Positions 44,958 to 53,992 of a stretch of DNA of 64,000 bases are shown piece after piece. The notes under the pieces were generated by a model. It was not told the origin of the DNA, ran no database searches, and saw nothing but the letters and a program-made list of their open reading frames with translations. Position numbers and translations under genes: made by a program. The stretch is from assembly GCF_030730925.1 (NCBI RefSeq), contig NZ_JAVAMB010000001.1, positions 866,085-930,084 of the forward strand, written 5' to 3'. This DNA is from Flavobacterium sp. DG2-3 (GTDB lineage: Bacteria > Bacteroidota > Bacteroidia > Flavobacteriales > Flavobacteriaceae). Numbering within the stretch: position 1 is the first letter of the stretch; every line of letters starts with the position of its first letter.

Positions 44958-47453
44958 CTACTCCTTATCCCTCTTACCCCACTTAATCTTCATCTTCCCT
45001 TCATTATCATAAGCAATTAAATGCAGGACAATACCGCGTTCGCGAACGGCTTTTCGTTCGGCTTTGGTGCCGAGTTTGGCATCGTTTTTAGAATTTCGTA
45101 GCGGAACGGTGAGGGCGAGATTGGTGCCTCGGCCGAAAGAATAAATGCCTTCAGCGTCAAGGTTGAGAACGCTGGAACTTATGGTGAGTTTGTGGACATC
45201 GATTTGTTCTCCGCGGAGATTGAGCGAACCCGATAAATCGCTGAAAGTAATATTCTCTACATCGCGAAGCGGAAAAGCAAATTTGCCGACTTTCATAATC
45301 GGTTCAAAGTTGAGCAATGCGCCTTGATTGACATTAAAGTCCAATTTTCCTTTCATGGAATTGACAATTAAATCGCCTTTACTGCTCATTAAACCCACTA
45401 CATTGGCATTGCTTGTTAATCGGCCGCGAATATTTTTCGGACTAAAAGATTTGATTCCGAAGTTGTTGAACGATCGTAAAAAACTGGCAATATCTACGCG
45501 GTTTACTTGAGCATTTGAACTAAAAACATAATGATTGCCGCTTGGCTGTACAGAACCGCTAAAATTGATGCTTCCGCCAGAGGTTTGTAGGGTTCCGTTT
45601 TGGAGCAGCACTTTAGAATTCAGCATTTGCAAAGTGGCTCGGGTATTTGTTGCGGTTAATGATCCGTAAGTGATTTTGTCTGCTTTGAGGTTAATTATTG
45701 CCGTACATTTATCAATTACCGGTTTTAGTTGCGTCATAAAATTGACATTTCCTTTAACGGGCTTTTTTTGTGCTGTTTTCTTTTGGGCAGGACTTTGTTT
45801 GAGTACGCCCAAGAATTGTTTTACATCGATATGCGGGCAATAAATATTCCAGTTTACCACCATTTTTTCTGGTGCATCATAATAAAGATTCAAGAAATTA
45901 TCGATTTTTCCATCAATGCGGATGATATTGTTCTTGTGTTTGTACGCAATCTTTTTAATGTAAAGCGCCTGTTCGGTAAAAGATAATTGCACATCTGTTT
46001 TTTCGGCTCTGATGTTTTTCGGAAAATAATCAAAAGTTGTGTCGTCAATGTCAACATCGCCTGTAAAACGTGGTCTGTTGATATACAAATTGACAATATC
46101 AAACTGAAATTTTAAATTGGCTTTGGCATGACCGCTTTCAAAATGAAGAATTTTATTGTTGGCCATTCCGTTAAGTTTCGAAACGTCAAAATCAGCATTT
46201 ACAACTCCTGTTGCAATTGGTTTTTCGAGATCATTGATAACGGCTTGGGCAATTGTCAGCGGAATAGTCTCGTATTCTGCTTTAAAATGCGTTAAAATAA
46301 TAGCAGAATTTGGGTCGCTGAAACCTTTTTCGGGTTTGAAATTATTGGTAAAAATGCCTTTGAAAGAGCAATTAGTAAACAAACCATCTGGAATACTCAA
46401 TTCGTTGTTTCTGATGTCGGCCTGTACCACAATTTTTGGGTCGCCTTCTACATTCAGATCGCCTTTGATGTCGCAGTTCACTTTAATCGGTTTCTTTAAA
46501 TCGAATTGATTAAGCTTCGTACTAATGTTTGCCGATAATAAATTGGAAGCATTTCGCCATAAAATATCCGTTCCGATATTGATTCCGAAAAACGAATTTC
46601 CTTTTCCGATATTAAAGAAAGCCACAATATCAAAAGTGTCAGAACCAATTTTAAGGTTTTTGGTATGAATGTCTATTTTCTGATTGCTTTCAGAGTACGA
46701 AATGTCAAATTTGCCTTCGAGCACTTTTTCTTTGGCAAAACTTCCGTGAACGGTATTAAAAGCTAGACTATTGATTTTGGTTTTCAAAAACAGATTCGTC
46801 TGCCAGTTGTCATCGTCATAATTTACTTTAGATTCTAAATTTGCCACATCAAAATCAAACAATTTATGCCCCAAATGGTTGTCGATAATAACATGAACTC
46901 GGTTGAGGTTGATTTCGTCTATCGTGGTTTCTTGCTTATCTGTATTGGTTTTCGGTTTTTTCTTTTTGGGCTTGAAAATATTGACATTAGAATAACCGTC
47001 TTCGGCTTTATAAATATAAATATCGGCGTCGTTAATTAAGATTTTATGAATATTAATTTCGTACTGCAGTAAACTCCAGATGTTTAAACGCGCTTCTATT
47101 TCTTTTGCTTTCAGTAAAGTATGTTTGTGGCTCGGCCATTTATTGTCTTTAATTTCGACCTCATTAAGCGCAAGCGTAAAATTGGGAAAACCCGTTAAGA
47201 ATTTATAATGAAAATCGGTTACGTGAAATTTACCATTAATATTTTCATTGATTTTGGTGTTGACTTTGGCTATAATTTCAGCTTTATTTTGGTTGAAGTA
47301 AATCGACAGGGCTCCGCAGGCAAGTAGGAGTATAGCAAATAATCCCAAAATAAAAAATCCGAAGCGTTTGGCATATTTTTTAAAACGTTCAGATTGGAAA
47401 AAGGTCTTTATTTGAAGTAAAGTTTCCGGCATTAAAATCAAATTTGTTGACAT
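44958..47453 (-). CDS. AsmA-like envelope protein
   Basis: 831 residues: one N-terminal TM (GFFILGLFAILLLACGALSIYF), then a long beta-rich periplasmic region with repeated AsmA-type patterns (GKFHVTDFHYKFLTGFPNFTLALNEVEI at the start; GGSINFSGSVQPSGNHYVFSS and a C-terminal AsmA block, MKGKLDFNVNQGALLNFEPIMKVGKF). AsmA proteins form bridges that carry phospholipids between membranes. The same-strand neighbours are unrelated. Two start codons are possible: ATG at 47453 and ATG at 47432 (MPETLLQIKTFF); TATCTTTA just upstream of the first resembles a -7 element and would favour the second. Confidence 0.88.
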   Translation of the reverse strand: MSTNLILMPETLLQIKTFFQSERFKKYAKRFGFFILGLFAILLLACGALSIYFNQNKAEIIAKVNTKINENINGKFHVTDFHYKFLTGFPNFTLALNEVEIKDNKWPSHKHTLLKAKEIEARLNIWSLLQYEINIHKILINDADIYIYKAEDGYSNVNIFKPKKKKPKTNTDKQETTIDEINLNRVHVIIDNHLGHKLFDFDVANLESKVNYDDDNWQTNLFLKTKINSLAFNTVHGSFAKEKVLEGKFDISYSESNQKIDIHTKNLKIGSDTFDIVAFFNIGKGNSFFGINIGTDILWRNASNLLSANISTKLNQFDLKKPIKVNCDIKGDLNVEGDPKIVVQADIRNNELSIPDGLFTNCSFKGIFTNNFKPEKGFSDPNSAIILTHFKAEYETIPLTIAQAVINDLEKPIATGVVNADFDVSKLNGMANNKILHFESGHAKANLKFQFDIVNLYINRPRFTGDVDIDDTTFDYFPKNIRAEKTDVQLSFTEQALYIKKIAYKHKNNIIRIDGKIDNFLNLYYDAPEKMVVNWNIYCPHIDVKQFLGVLKQSPAQKKTAQKKPVKGNVNFMTQLKPVIDKCTAIINLKADKITYGSLTATNTRATLQMLNSKVLLQNGTLQTSGGSINFSGSVQPSGNHYVFSSNAQVNRVDIASFLRSFNNFGIKSFSPKNIRGRLTSNANVVGLMSSKGDLIVNSMKGKLDFNVNQGALLNFEPIMKVGKFAFPLRDVENITFSDLSGSLNLRGEQIDVHKLTISSSVLNLDAEGIYSFGRGTNLALTVPLRNSKNDAKLGTKAERKAVRERGIVLHLIAYDNEGKMKIKWGKRDKE

Positions 47454-47614
47454 TAAAGATACTATAAAAATTTAACTTTAATTTAAATTTTTGATATTCA
47501 AATTAATACGAACTTTATAAATAGAACAAAAATGTATTTACAGTATATAATTAATGACAATACATTTATAATGAAAACTAATTTAGTAATGGTGTTTGAT
47601 TTGTTTTAAATTTT

Positions 47615-47622
47615 TAAATTTG
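47615..47622 (+). promoter_or_regulatory. -7 element of trxA
   Basis: TAAATTTG, with a TTG 16 bases upstream (47596-47598), gives a ~45-base leader. Confidence 0.45.
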
Positions 47623-47673
47623 TACTGTAGTTTGAAAGTTAATAATTCAGACATAATTTAATCTTAATATATT

Positions 47674-47991
47674 ATGGCATTAGCAATAACAGATGCTACT
47701 TTTGATGAAGTAGTTTTAAAATCAGATAAACCAGTAATGGTAGATTTTTGGGCAGCATGGTGTGGTCCTTGTAGAATGGTTGGTCCAATCATTGACCAAT
47801 TAAGCGAAGAGTACGCTGGTAAAGTAGTTGTTGGTAAAGTAGATGTAGACGCTAACCAAGAATTTGCTGCAAAATACGGTGTGCGTAACATACCAACAGT
47901 TTTGGTTTTTCAAAACGGTGAAGTTGTAGGTAAACAAGTAGGAGTAGCTCCGAAACAAGCCTACGCAGATAGTTTAGACGCTTTGTTGTAA
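47674..47991 (+). CDS. trxA: Thioredoxin
   Basis: Cytoplasmic disulfide reductase of 105 residues with the active site WCGPC (Cys30, Cys33), the cis-proline region [15 protein letters not shown] and the normal single-domain fold. It is monocistronic with a terminator. The context gives no specific partner. Confidence 0.97.
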   Translation: MALAITDATFDEVVLKSDKPVMVDFWAAWCGPCRMVGPIIDQLSEEYAGKVVVGKVDVDANQEFAAKYGVRNIPTVLVFQNGEVVGKQVGVAPKQAYADSLDALL

Positions 47992-48018
47992 TCTCCAAAG
48001 ATTGCAATTGATATAAAA

Positions 48019-48047
48019 GAGGTTTGACGAAAGTCAAGCCTTTTTTA
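48019..48047 (+). terminator. Rho-independent terminator of trxA
   Basis: AGGTTTGAC and GTCAAGCCT form a stem with GAAA loop (one G-T pair), followed by TTTTTT. Confidence 0.85.
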
Positions 48048-48055
48048 TTTGTTTG

Positions 48056-48252
48056 TTAGCCACGAATTCACGAATTAAATGTCATTTTTTTTGCCACAGA
48101 TTGCACAGATTAAAAAGGATTTTTTCGCCACGAATTCACGAATTGGCACTAATATTTTTGTGTAATTGAATTTCGCAAATTGAGTTTTTCTTAAAGCATA
48201 ACAATAATTCGTGAATTCGTGGCGAAAAACCTTTCAATTCGTGGCGAAAAAC
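48056..48252. repeat. Nested palindromic repeat (GCCACGAATT family)
   Basis: AGCCACGAATTCACGAATTA, TGCCACAGATTGCACAGATT and CGCCACGAATTCACGAATTG on the left face AATTCGTGAATTCGTGGCG and a further AATTCGTGGCG on the right. Confidence 0.85.
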
Positions 48253-50328
48253 CTAGAATATCAATGTAAAAGTAGTGCCGGCATTCGGTTTCGAGTAGAC
48301 TTCGATTTTGCAGTTTATGGCGTTGGCCAAATCTCGAATTAAATGTAAACCCAATCCCGATTTGATTCCGATTACTTCAGATTCGTCGTAAAGGGCTTTG
48401 AATTTTTCCTGTGTGCCGCCTGGGCCGTTGTCGGTAATCGAGAGAAAGTTTTTTCCGTTTTCCTGCCAGGCTTTCCAAATAATTTGTGCGTTTGGTGTTT
48501 TGTCTAAAGCTTTTATGGCGTTTCCGGTTAGATTTCGCATTATGGTTTTTAGATAATTTTCGTCGGTTTCTAGAATGATGTTTTCAGGGTTTTCGAATAT
48601 AATTTCGACATTCTCTGCGCTCGAAAAATGCTTTTGGATTTCATAAAAAATAGAGGAAACGGTAGTTTTTCTCGGTTGAGGTTTAAAATTCTCCATTTGG
48701 CCTTTGCTCCAAAGCAGCATATCTTCCATAGAATCCAATAGATTTTCGGCTCCAGTCGTAATTTTGGTTTGCATTCTTAGTGCGGTTTCTTCGTCTAATA
48801 ATTCGGGATTTTCTTTTTGAAGATGCAGAAAATGAATCAGATTTGAAATCGGACTTCTCAAATCATGATTTAGTATGCTAAAGAAACGCGCCTTGATTTT
48901 ATTGGCTTCATCCAATTCCTGATTCAACGCCTGAAGCTTCAGATTGGTTTTTTTCCTGATCTGGCTTTGTCTCCATAATAACAATCCGATAATGAAAACC
49001 AGAATAATTCCTGCGGTCAGGAAAATACGCTGTTGTCTGGCATCTTCAATCTGAATGTTTTTAATGGCATTTTCGGTCGAAAGATTCTTGATTTCCTGTG
49101 CTTTGGTTTTGTTCTGAAATTTAGCTTCTGCATTGGCAATATTTTGCTTGGCAGATTCGGCCATCATTTCGTCGTTGTTTTTGCTGTAGATTTCGTTATA
49201 ATAATAAGCTTCTTTCCATTGTCCGAGTGCGGCGAAACTTTGAGAGAGTCTTTTGTTGATGTTTACAAACGATTCTTTGTCATATTTTAAGGCATTTACA
49301 GAAGCTTTTTTTAAGGTTTCAATGGCTTTTTTGTATTCTCCTTTTTCATACAAAACCCTTCCCATTATCGCATTGGCTTCCATAATAATATCCTCATCAT
49401 TGGATTTTTTTCCTAATGAAACCGCTTTTTTAGCATAATAATAAGCGGTTTGAGTCTGGCCGTTGTTGACATAATATTCCGATAGACTTCGGTTAGCATA
49501 ACTTAGATTGAGAAATAAAGAATCTTTTGGTGTAGGATAAGTATAGACTTGGTTGTAATATTTTTGAATGCTGTCTTTTTCTTTTAATGAACCATAACAA
49601 TGCAGGTAATAATTGCATAAAAAAGCGTTGACATAAGGAGAATGAATCGTATATTTTTTGGTTTCGTTCAAATATTCGATTGCCTTTTGATATTGTTTCA
49701 TTCTCGTATAAGCACTCCCGATTTGAAGGTAGGAAATGCCAATATTTTCCACATTAACTTTATCTTTTTTAAGCAGTTTTTTATACGAAATAGCTTTTAA
49801 TTGGTAACTGATAAAAGTCTCGTATTGGGCGTTATCTTGATAATATTCGGCTAAACTTCCAAACAAAACAGCTTTGGTATAATTGCTTTTGGTAGTATCA
49901 ACAACTTTTTTAATGTATTGGGCTAAAGATTTACTTTTTACAGTATCCTGAACCGAATAATAAGCGTAGTTCAAACGCATTAAAACGGTGGTTTCATTTT
50001 TTAAATGGCGCGCTTTTCGAGCATATTTCCATGCGTTTTCATAATTTACTAGCGCATTCTGATACTGATTGTTGCTAAACTCATACGCAAGTCCTTTTTG
50101 AATATAAAAACGGCTTTTATAAGCATTCTGGTTTTTAGCGATCAAAATACCTTTGTCTGCAGCGCTTATTAGTTTTGAATAATCTTCTTTTTCTAAAAGT
50201 TGAGTAGTATATCGAAGCCAGACTTTCAGTTTTTCATCTGTTGTTCTATAACGCGCTAAATTAGGTTCCTGCTGTGCAAAAGCATTCCAAGAAATGAAAA
50301 ATAAAAGCAGTAGCCATACGCTTTTCAT
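48253..50328 (-). CDS. TPR-containing sensor histidine kinase
   Basis: 691 residues. Signal peptide (MKSVWLLLLFFISWNAFAQ), a periplasmic tetratricopeptide array (about 35-400, for example ENIGISYLQIGSAYTRMKQY and EGEYKKAIETLKKAS-type units), a single TM (IFLTAGIILVFIIGLLLW, about 430-450), a coiled coil, then HisKA with His488 in ILNHDLRSPISNLIHFL. The ATPase domain has NYLKTIMRNLTGNAIKAL, SITDNGPGG and GLGLHLIRDLANA. The ATG overlaps the stop of the upstream regulator gene by 4 bases (ATGA). The signal is unknown; TPRs suggest protein or peptide binding in the periplasm. Confidence 0.93.
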   Translation of the reverse strand: MKSVWLLLLFFISWNAFAQQEPNLARYRTTDEKLKVWLRYTTQLLEKEDYSKLISAADKGILIAKNQNAYKSRFYIQKGLAYEFSNNQYQNALVNYENAWKYARKARHLKNETTVLMRLNYAYYSVQDTVKSKSLAQYIKKVVDTTKSNYTKAVLFGSLAEYYQDNAQYETFISYQLKAISYKKLLKKDKVNVENIGISYLQIGSAYTRMKQYQKAIEYLNETKKYTIHSPYVNAFLCNYYLHCYGSLKEKDSIQKYYNQVYTYPTPKDSLFLNLSYANRSLSEYYVNNGQTQTAYYYAKKAVSLGKKSNDEDIIMEANAIMGRVLYEKGEYKKAIETLKKASVNALKYDKESFVNINKRLSQSFAALGQWKEAYYYNEIYSKNNDEMMAESAKQNIANAEAKFQNKTKAQEIKNLSTENAIKNIQIEDARQQRIFLTAGIILVFIIGLLLWRQSQIRKKTNLKLQALNQELDEANKIKARFFSILNHDLRSPISNLIHFLHLQKENPELLDEETALRMQTKITTGAENLLDSMEDMLLWSKGQMENFKPQPRKTTVSSIFYEIQKHFSSAENVEIIFENPENIILETDENYLKTIMRNLTGNAIKALDKTPNAQIIWKAWQENGKNFLSITDNGPGGTQEKFKALYDESEVIGIKSGLGLHLIRDLANAINCKIEVYSKPNAGTTFTLIF

Positions 50329-51032
50329 GCCATTAAGTTTAAGTTTTCCTTATAACTTCTTCCAATCGGAATTACGGCATTATTATTCAAAATGATTTCG
50401 TTTGAATTGATTTTCTGCACATATTGCTTCTGTACGGCGTAGCTTCTGTGAATACGAACGAAGGACTGAAAATGATTTTCCTTCAGCAAATTTCCGATAC
50501 TCGATAAAACACAATGTCTTTTCTGATTTGTCACCACCAAAGTATAATCTTTAAGCGCTTCGAGATACAAAATTTCGTGGAGTTTTACTTTAGTCTGTTC
50601 GTGGCCTTCTTTTATATAAATGGTATCGCCGCCAATACTGGCTTCAAAAAGAGAAGCTTTGAGTTTAATTTCCATAAACTCTTCGATCCGATTTATAGTT
50701 TGGGTAAAACGATCCAGTTTTAAAGGTTTTACGATAAAATCTAAAGTTTCGATTTGAAAACTTTCTACCGCATGTTCGGGATGAGCGGTTATAAAAACGC
50801 AGACAGGAACTTCTAATGCCTGTTTTCGAAATTCAATTCCGTTTAATCCTGGCATATCGATATCCAGAAACAGAATATCAATTTTTTCTTTATCTAAAAA
50901 AGGAACTGCCTCTTCAGCCGATTCAAAAACGCCTGCAATATCTAGAATAGGAAACTTCTTGGCATAAGAAACCGCCGTAAGCCTGTCTATTTCGTCATCG
51001 TCAACAATAATACAAGAGTATTTTTTCATCAT
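50325..51032 (-). CDS. LytTR-family response regulator
   Basis: Receiver plus LytTR DNA-binding domain, about 236 residues. The phospho-acceptor is Asp57 in ILFLDIDMPG, the conserved Lys is in FIVKPLKLDRF, and the LytTR part runs from about residue 135 (DTIYIKEGHEQTKVKLHEILYLEALKDYT to FVRIHRSYAV). The start is at ATGATGAAA (51032): the longer frame begins with a TTG inside TACTTTTG (51058-51051), a -7 element. It is the first gene of a two-gene operon with the kinase, coupled by a 4-base overlap. Confidence 0.93.
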   Translation of the reverse strand: MMKKYSCIIVDDDEIDRLTAVSYAKKFPILDIAGVFESAEEAVPFLDKEKIDILFLDIDMPGLNGIEFRKQALEVPVCVFITAHPEHAVESFQIETLDFIVKPLKLDRFTQTINRIEEFMEIKLKASLFEASIGGDTIYIKEGHEQTKVKLHEILYLEALKDYTLVVTNQKRHCVLSSIGNLLKENHFQSFVRIHRSYAVQKQYVQKINSNEIILNNNAVIPIGRSYKENLNLMA

Positions 51033-51139
51033 CAAACTGTCTTTGAATTGCAAAAGTAGGTCGTCTGTCTATTTAAAATGCTGTTCGTCTATTAGCGGTT
51101 TTTTCACAGAATTTAATCCGGCAACTTTGTCCTGTAAAT

Positions 51140-51173
51140 CTATCACAAATAAACAAAACTGCCTTTGTGATAG
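51140..51173. promoter_or_regulatory. Candidate operator, 10-bp inverted repeat
   Basis: CTATCACAAA and TTTGTGATAG are perfect reverse complements 14 bases apart, in the divergent gap between the LytTR regulator and the two lipoprotein genes. GCAAC and GTTGC extend the symmetry outside. No T-run follows, so an operator is more likely than a terminator. Confidence 0.5.
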
Positions 51174-51239
51174 TTGCAAAAATAAAAGCTATTAAGTTAA
51201 AAAAGAACTATTTAATTAAATTTTTTAAACCAAAATGTT

Positions 51240-51794
51240 ATGAAAACTTTTAAGTCAATTTTTTTCATTTTTCTAATTTCAGTTTCAATAATTTCCTGCA
51301 GCTCAGATGACGGTACCGATGGAGTAAATGGAATCGACGGAGCACCTGGAGCGCAAGGACCAGCCGGAACAGCAAATGTAATCTATAGCGGTTGGATTAA
51401 TGCGCCGGCAGGAACACCAGAAACAATAGACGGAACGTCAGGATTATCTACTTCTTTTGCTGTTCCGCAACTTACGGCAGACATTATGGCTAAAGGAACC
51501 ATCTTAGTATATATGTCTTTTGGATCAGGAGTTAATGTTTACACACTGCCTTACACTTCAACAGCTGGCGGATATGCAAATACAATTACAGCCATTGCAA
51601 GCCTTAATACAATCAAAATTTTCAGATTTAAACATGCGGCTGACGGAACAACAGTTGGACTGCCATCAACTCTTACCTATCGTTATATCTTAATTCCTGG
51701 AGGCGCGGCAGCTGCTACAGCAAAAACAGCAAAACTGGATTATGCTAAAATGAGCTACGAAGAAGTTTGCGCGCATTTTAATATTCAACCCTAA
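51240..51794 (+). CDS. Lipoprotein with collagen-like repeat
   Basis: 184 residues. Lipoprotein signal MKTFKSIFFIFLISVSIISC, then SSDDGTDGVNGIDGAPGAQG: about seven Gly-X-Y triplets of collagen type. The following ~150 residues (IYSGWINAPAGTPETIDG and on) look like a beta-sandwich and resemble C-terminal domains that follow short collagen repeats in many Bacteroidota surface lipoproteins. Its role is unknown. It pairs with the lipoprotein 42 bp downstream and is divergent from the LytTR regulator, which may control it. Confidence 0.8.
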   Translation: MKTFKSIFFIFLISVSIISCSSDDGTDGVNGIDGAPGAQGPAGTANVIYSGWINAPAGTPETIDGTSGLSTSFAVPQLTADIMAKGTILVYMSFGSGVNVYTLPYTSTAGGYANTITAIASLNTIKIFRFKHAADGTTVGLPSTLTYRYILIPGGAAAATAKTAKLDYAKMSYEEVCAHFNIQP

Positions 51795-51836
51795 CTAAAT
51801 CAATTTAAATAAAAACTAATCTAAAAATAATATACC

Positions 51837-52418
51837 ATGAGAGCTTTTAAAACTTTTATTACCGTTCTAATTATTACCCTTTCTGCAGCATGCAGCAGTG
51901 ATGATGACAAAGACAATACGCCAAAATTTGAAACAGAAAATCCGCTTGCTGCTTATTATACTTCGACAGGTTTTACTACCGTTTCCAATTTTATTAACTC
52001 AGGAGATTACGAATTCGGACTTGTATTTACGCCAACCGTAAAAGGAAAAATAAACGCTTTAACTTTAAAGCTTCCCGCGGCAAACCCGACGATTCGGGTA
52101 ACAATCTGGGATTTTGCTTCTAAAGCCGTTTTACGTTCTGAAACTGTAAACGTAGTTACTGCCGATGTGCAGGTTACAAAAGAAATTAGCGAACTGGCTT
52201 TAGAAAAAGACAAAAAATACATGATTACCATGAACTCAAATGATTGGTACAAAAAGAATAAAGCAGATAATTCTAACGTAACGTATCCAATTGTGGCAGG
52301 AAATATCACAATTAATGAGTACAGATGGCTTTCGGGAACAGCACAAACATTCCCAACTATGGTGTCTTCAAGCTACAATGCGGGAGATTTAAGCTTTGAT
52401 TTTCAACAAACAGAATAA
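51837..52418 (+). CDS. DUF4082-like lipoprotein
   Basis: 193 residues with a lipoprotein signal (MRAFKTFITVLIITLSAACSS). The mature part fits the DUF4082 pattern: YYTSTGFTTVSNFINSGDYEFGLVFTPTVKGKINALTLKLP, then IRVTIWDFASKAVLRSETV, typical of a carbohydrate-binding-like beta-sandwich. It is probably surface-exposed. It is cotranscribed with the collagen-type lipoprotein, and a terminator follows. Confidence 0.75.
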   Translation: MRAFKTFITVLIITLSAACSSDDDKDNTPKFETENPLAAYYTSTGFTTVSNFINSGDYEFGLVFTPTVKGKINALTLKLPAANPTIRVTIWDFASKAVLRSETVNVVTADVQVTKEISELALEKDKKYMITMNSNDWYKKNKADNSNVTYPIVAGNITINEYRWLSGTAQTFPTMVSSSYNAGDLSFDFQQTE

Positions 52419-52452
52419 TTCTTTTTTTGGATAGCTTTTGAATTAGTAAAGG

Positions 52453-52484
52453 AAAAGGTTTGACAATCGTCAGACCTTTTTCGT
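52453..52484 (+). terminator. Rho-independent terminator
   Basis: AAAGGTTTGAC and GTCAGACCTTT pair around AATC, with T-run. Confidence 0.85.
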
Positions 52485-52546
52485 TTGCAATATAATGCGG
52501 GTTATTTTAACCGCAAAGTTTTTTTATTTCTATATGTTTTTAATCG

Positions 52547-52622
52547 AGCAAAGTCGCAAAGACGCAAAGATTTTTCTACTTAATTTTTTTAACAAACTTG
52601 GCGTCTTTGCGTTTTTGCGAGC
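52547..52622. repeat. Palindromic repeat (CGCAAAG family)
   Basis: GCAAAGTCGCAAAGACGCAA on the left faces CTTGGCGTCTTTGCGTTTTT on the right. A lone CCGCAAAG lies upstream. The 301-bp gap to 52719 holds nothing else. Confidence 0.85.
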
Positions 52623-52719
52623 ATTTTTTTGGACTAGAACAAAACTAAAAGAGAAAAAGTTCGCAAAGCTTTTAAACTTTGCAAACTTGTCCTTGAAAAT
52701 GGTATGCAGCTAAACTAAA

Positions 52720-53943
52720 TTAGTGATTGTGTGTTTCGCTGTTTTCATAACCTAAAACCGTAATCATATAAGGCGTGCTAGAAACTTTAGTCTTTTTGAT
52801 TGCAGATGTAGAAAGATTTAACTGTAATAATTCTCCGCTTGTTGGCGAAGTAATGTATGCAAAACGGTCAGTTACTGCCATTTGTGGTTTTAAAGTCGCA
52901 TCTGTTGCCGTTTCTGAAGTTGCTTTAACTTCTTTTACAACTTGTAAACTGCTGATGTCGTAAAGTTTGAAATCTCCTGAATGCAATAAAACAGCCAGTT
53001 TTTTATGATCGTAACTTACTTTGCATTGCATAATCGTTGTATTGGCAATAATTGGTTTTACTGTATTGGCCACAACATCAATTAAATAAGCGCCTTTTGC
53101 AGCCGTGTAGCCGATAAATTTCCCAGCCGAAGCCGTTTCTAAAATGCTTCCAAACCAAGCTGTTCCAAAATCTGATGGATGCTCTATCAGTTTTTGATTT
53201 CCGTTGCTTTCTACAACTAAAATTCCGCTTGATGAACCAAAAACGGCATAAACTCCGTCTGAAGCATTTCCGTGGATTCCTTTTGTAGCCAATTTTGGTT
53301 CAAAAAGCGTTTTTCCGGTGTTGTCTATAATTTTTACTTTCTCAGGAAGCGTTCCTGTAACCGAATTGTCTTTTACCGTAATTGCATACGTTCCGTTTGT
53401 AAAAGTTGCCATTGCGCCGTGATGCGCCAATAAACCTGCGTTAATGTTTTTGAAAGTCGCTCCAGCTTTGTTTACATCAGCTTCTTTACCCACAGAAAGC
53501 GTTCCGTCTCCGTCGTTAAAAGTCAGGATTTCTCCGATTTTACTTTTAAAATGAGTTGGTTTTAATGCGTTTGTCGCTAAAATTCCAAATTTCGGAACAT
53601 CATCAACGTCAATATGATCTCCGTGTAATTCTAGTCCGCTGTCGAAGGTTTCTACGAAATTGTTGTCTCTGTGTACAATTCCTGCAAAACGCCCGGATTC
53701 TGTTGTGTACAAAGAAGATTTAGCAAATTTTGCCGTAAAAGAACTCGTTTTCTCTTCATGCGGATCAAAAAGCGTTAACTCTGTTGTTTTTTCGTCAGAA
53801 ATTAAAACTCTAACAAATGTATGTTCTTCCGAAGTGTCATGATCGTGATCATGGTCGTCGTGATTGTCATCGTCGTTGCTGCACGAAACCGCAAAAAGCG
53901 ACAAAGCAAATAAAAATAGCAGTTTGTAAAACTTGTTTTTCAT
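52720..53943 (-). CDS. AztD-like histidine-rich beta-propeller lipoprotein
   Basis: 407 residues. The lipoprotein signal ends LSLFAVSCSN, directly followed by a metal-binding tail (DDDNHDDHDHDHD). The rest is a seven-bladed-propeller type with features of the zinc metallochaperone AztD: DSGLELHGDHIDV, LTFNDGDGTLSV, GLLAHHGAMATFTNGT, GIHGNASDGVYAVFGSSSG and a late HNH tail. In Paracoccus, AztD passes zinc to the binding protein AztC of an ABC importer. Here it is the last gene of the operon with a TonB receptor, 49 bp downstream of it, so periplasmic or surface zinc handling is the best reading. No ABC importer is in the window. Confidence 0.8.
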   Translation of the reverse strand: MKNKFYKLLFLFALSLFAVSCSNDDDNHDDHDHDHDTSEEHTFVRVLISDEKTTELTLFDPHEEKTSSFTAKFAKSSLYTTESGRFAGIVHRDNNFVETFDSGLELHGDHIDVDDVPKFGILATNALKPTHFKSKIGEILTFNDGDGTLSVGKEADVNKAGATFKNINAGLLAHHGAMATFTNGTYAITVKDNSVTGTLPEKVKIIDNTGKTLFEPKLATKGIHGNASDGVYAVFGSSSGILVVESNGNQKLIEHPSDFGTAWFGSILETASAGKFIGYTAAKGAYLIDVVANTVKPIIANTTIMQCKVSYDHKKLAVLLHSGDFKLYDISSLQVVKEVKATSETATDATLKPQMAVTDRFAYITSPTSGELLQLNLSTSAIKKTKVSSTPYMITVLGYENSETHNH

Positions 53944-53992
53944 TGTAATAAAGGATTTAAAATTTGTAAATAATTGATTTTGAATGGTACGC

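Noticed and set aside
48141..48160. Sigma-54 site at TTGGCACTAATA
   Set aside because: It is part of the GCCACGAATT repeat and has no -12 element.
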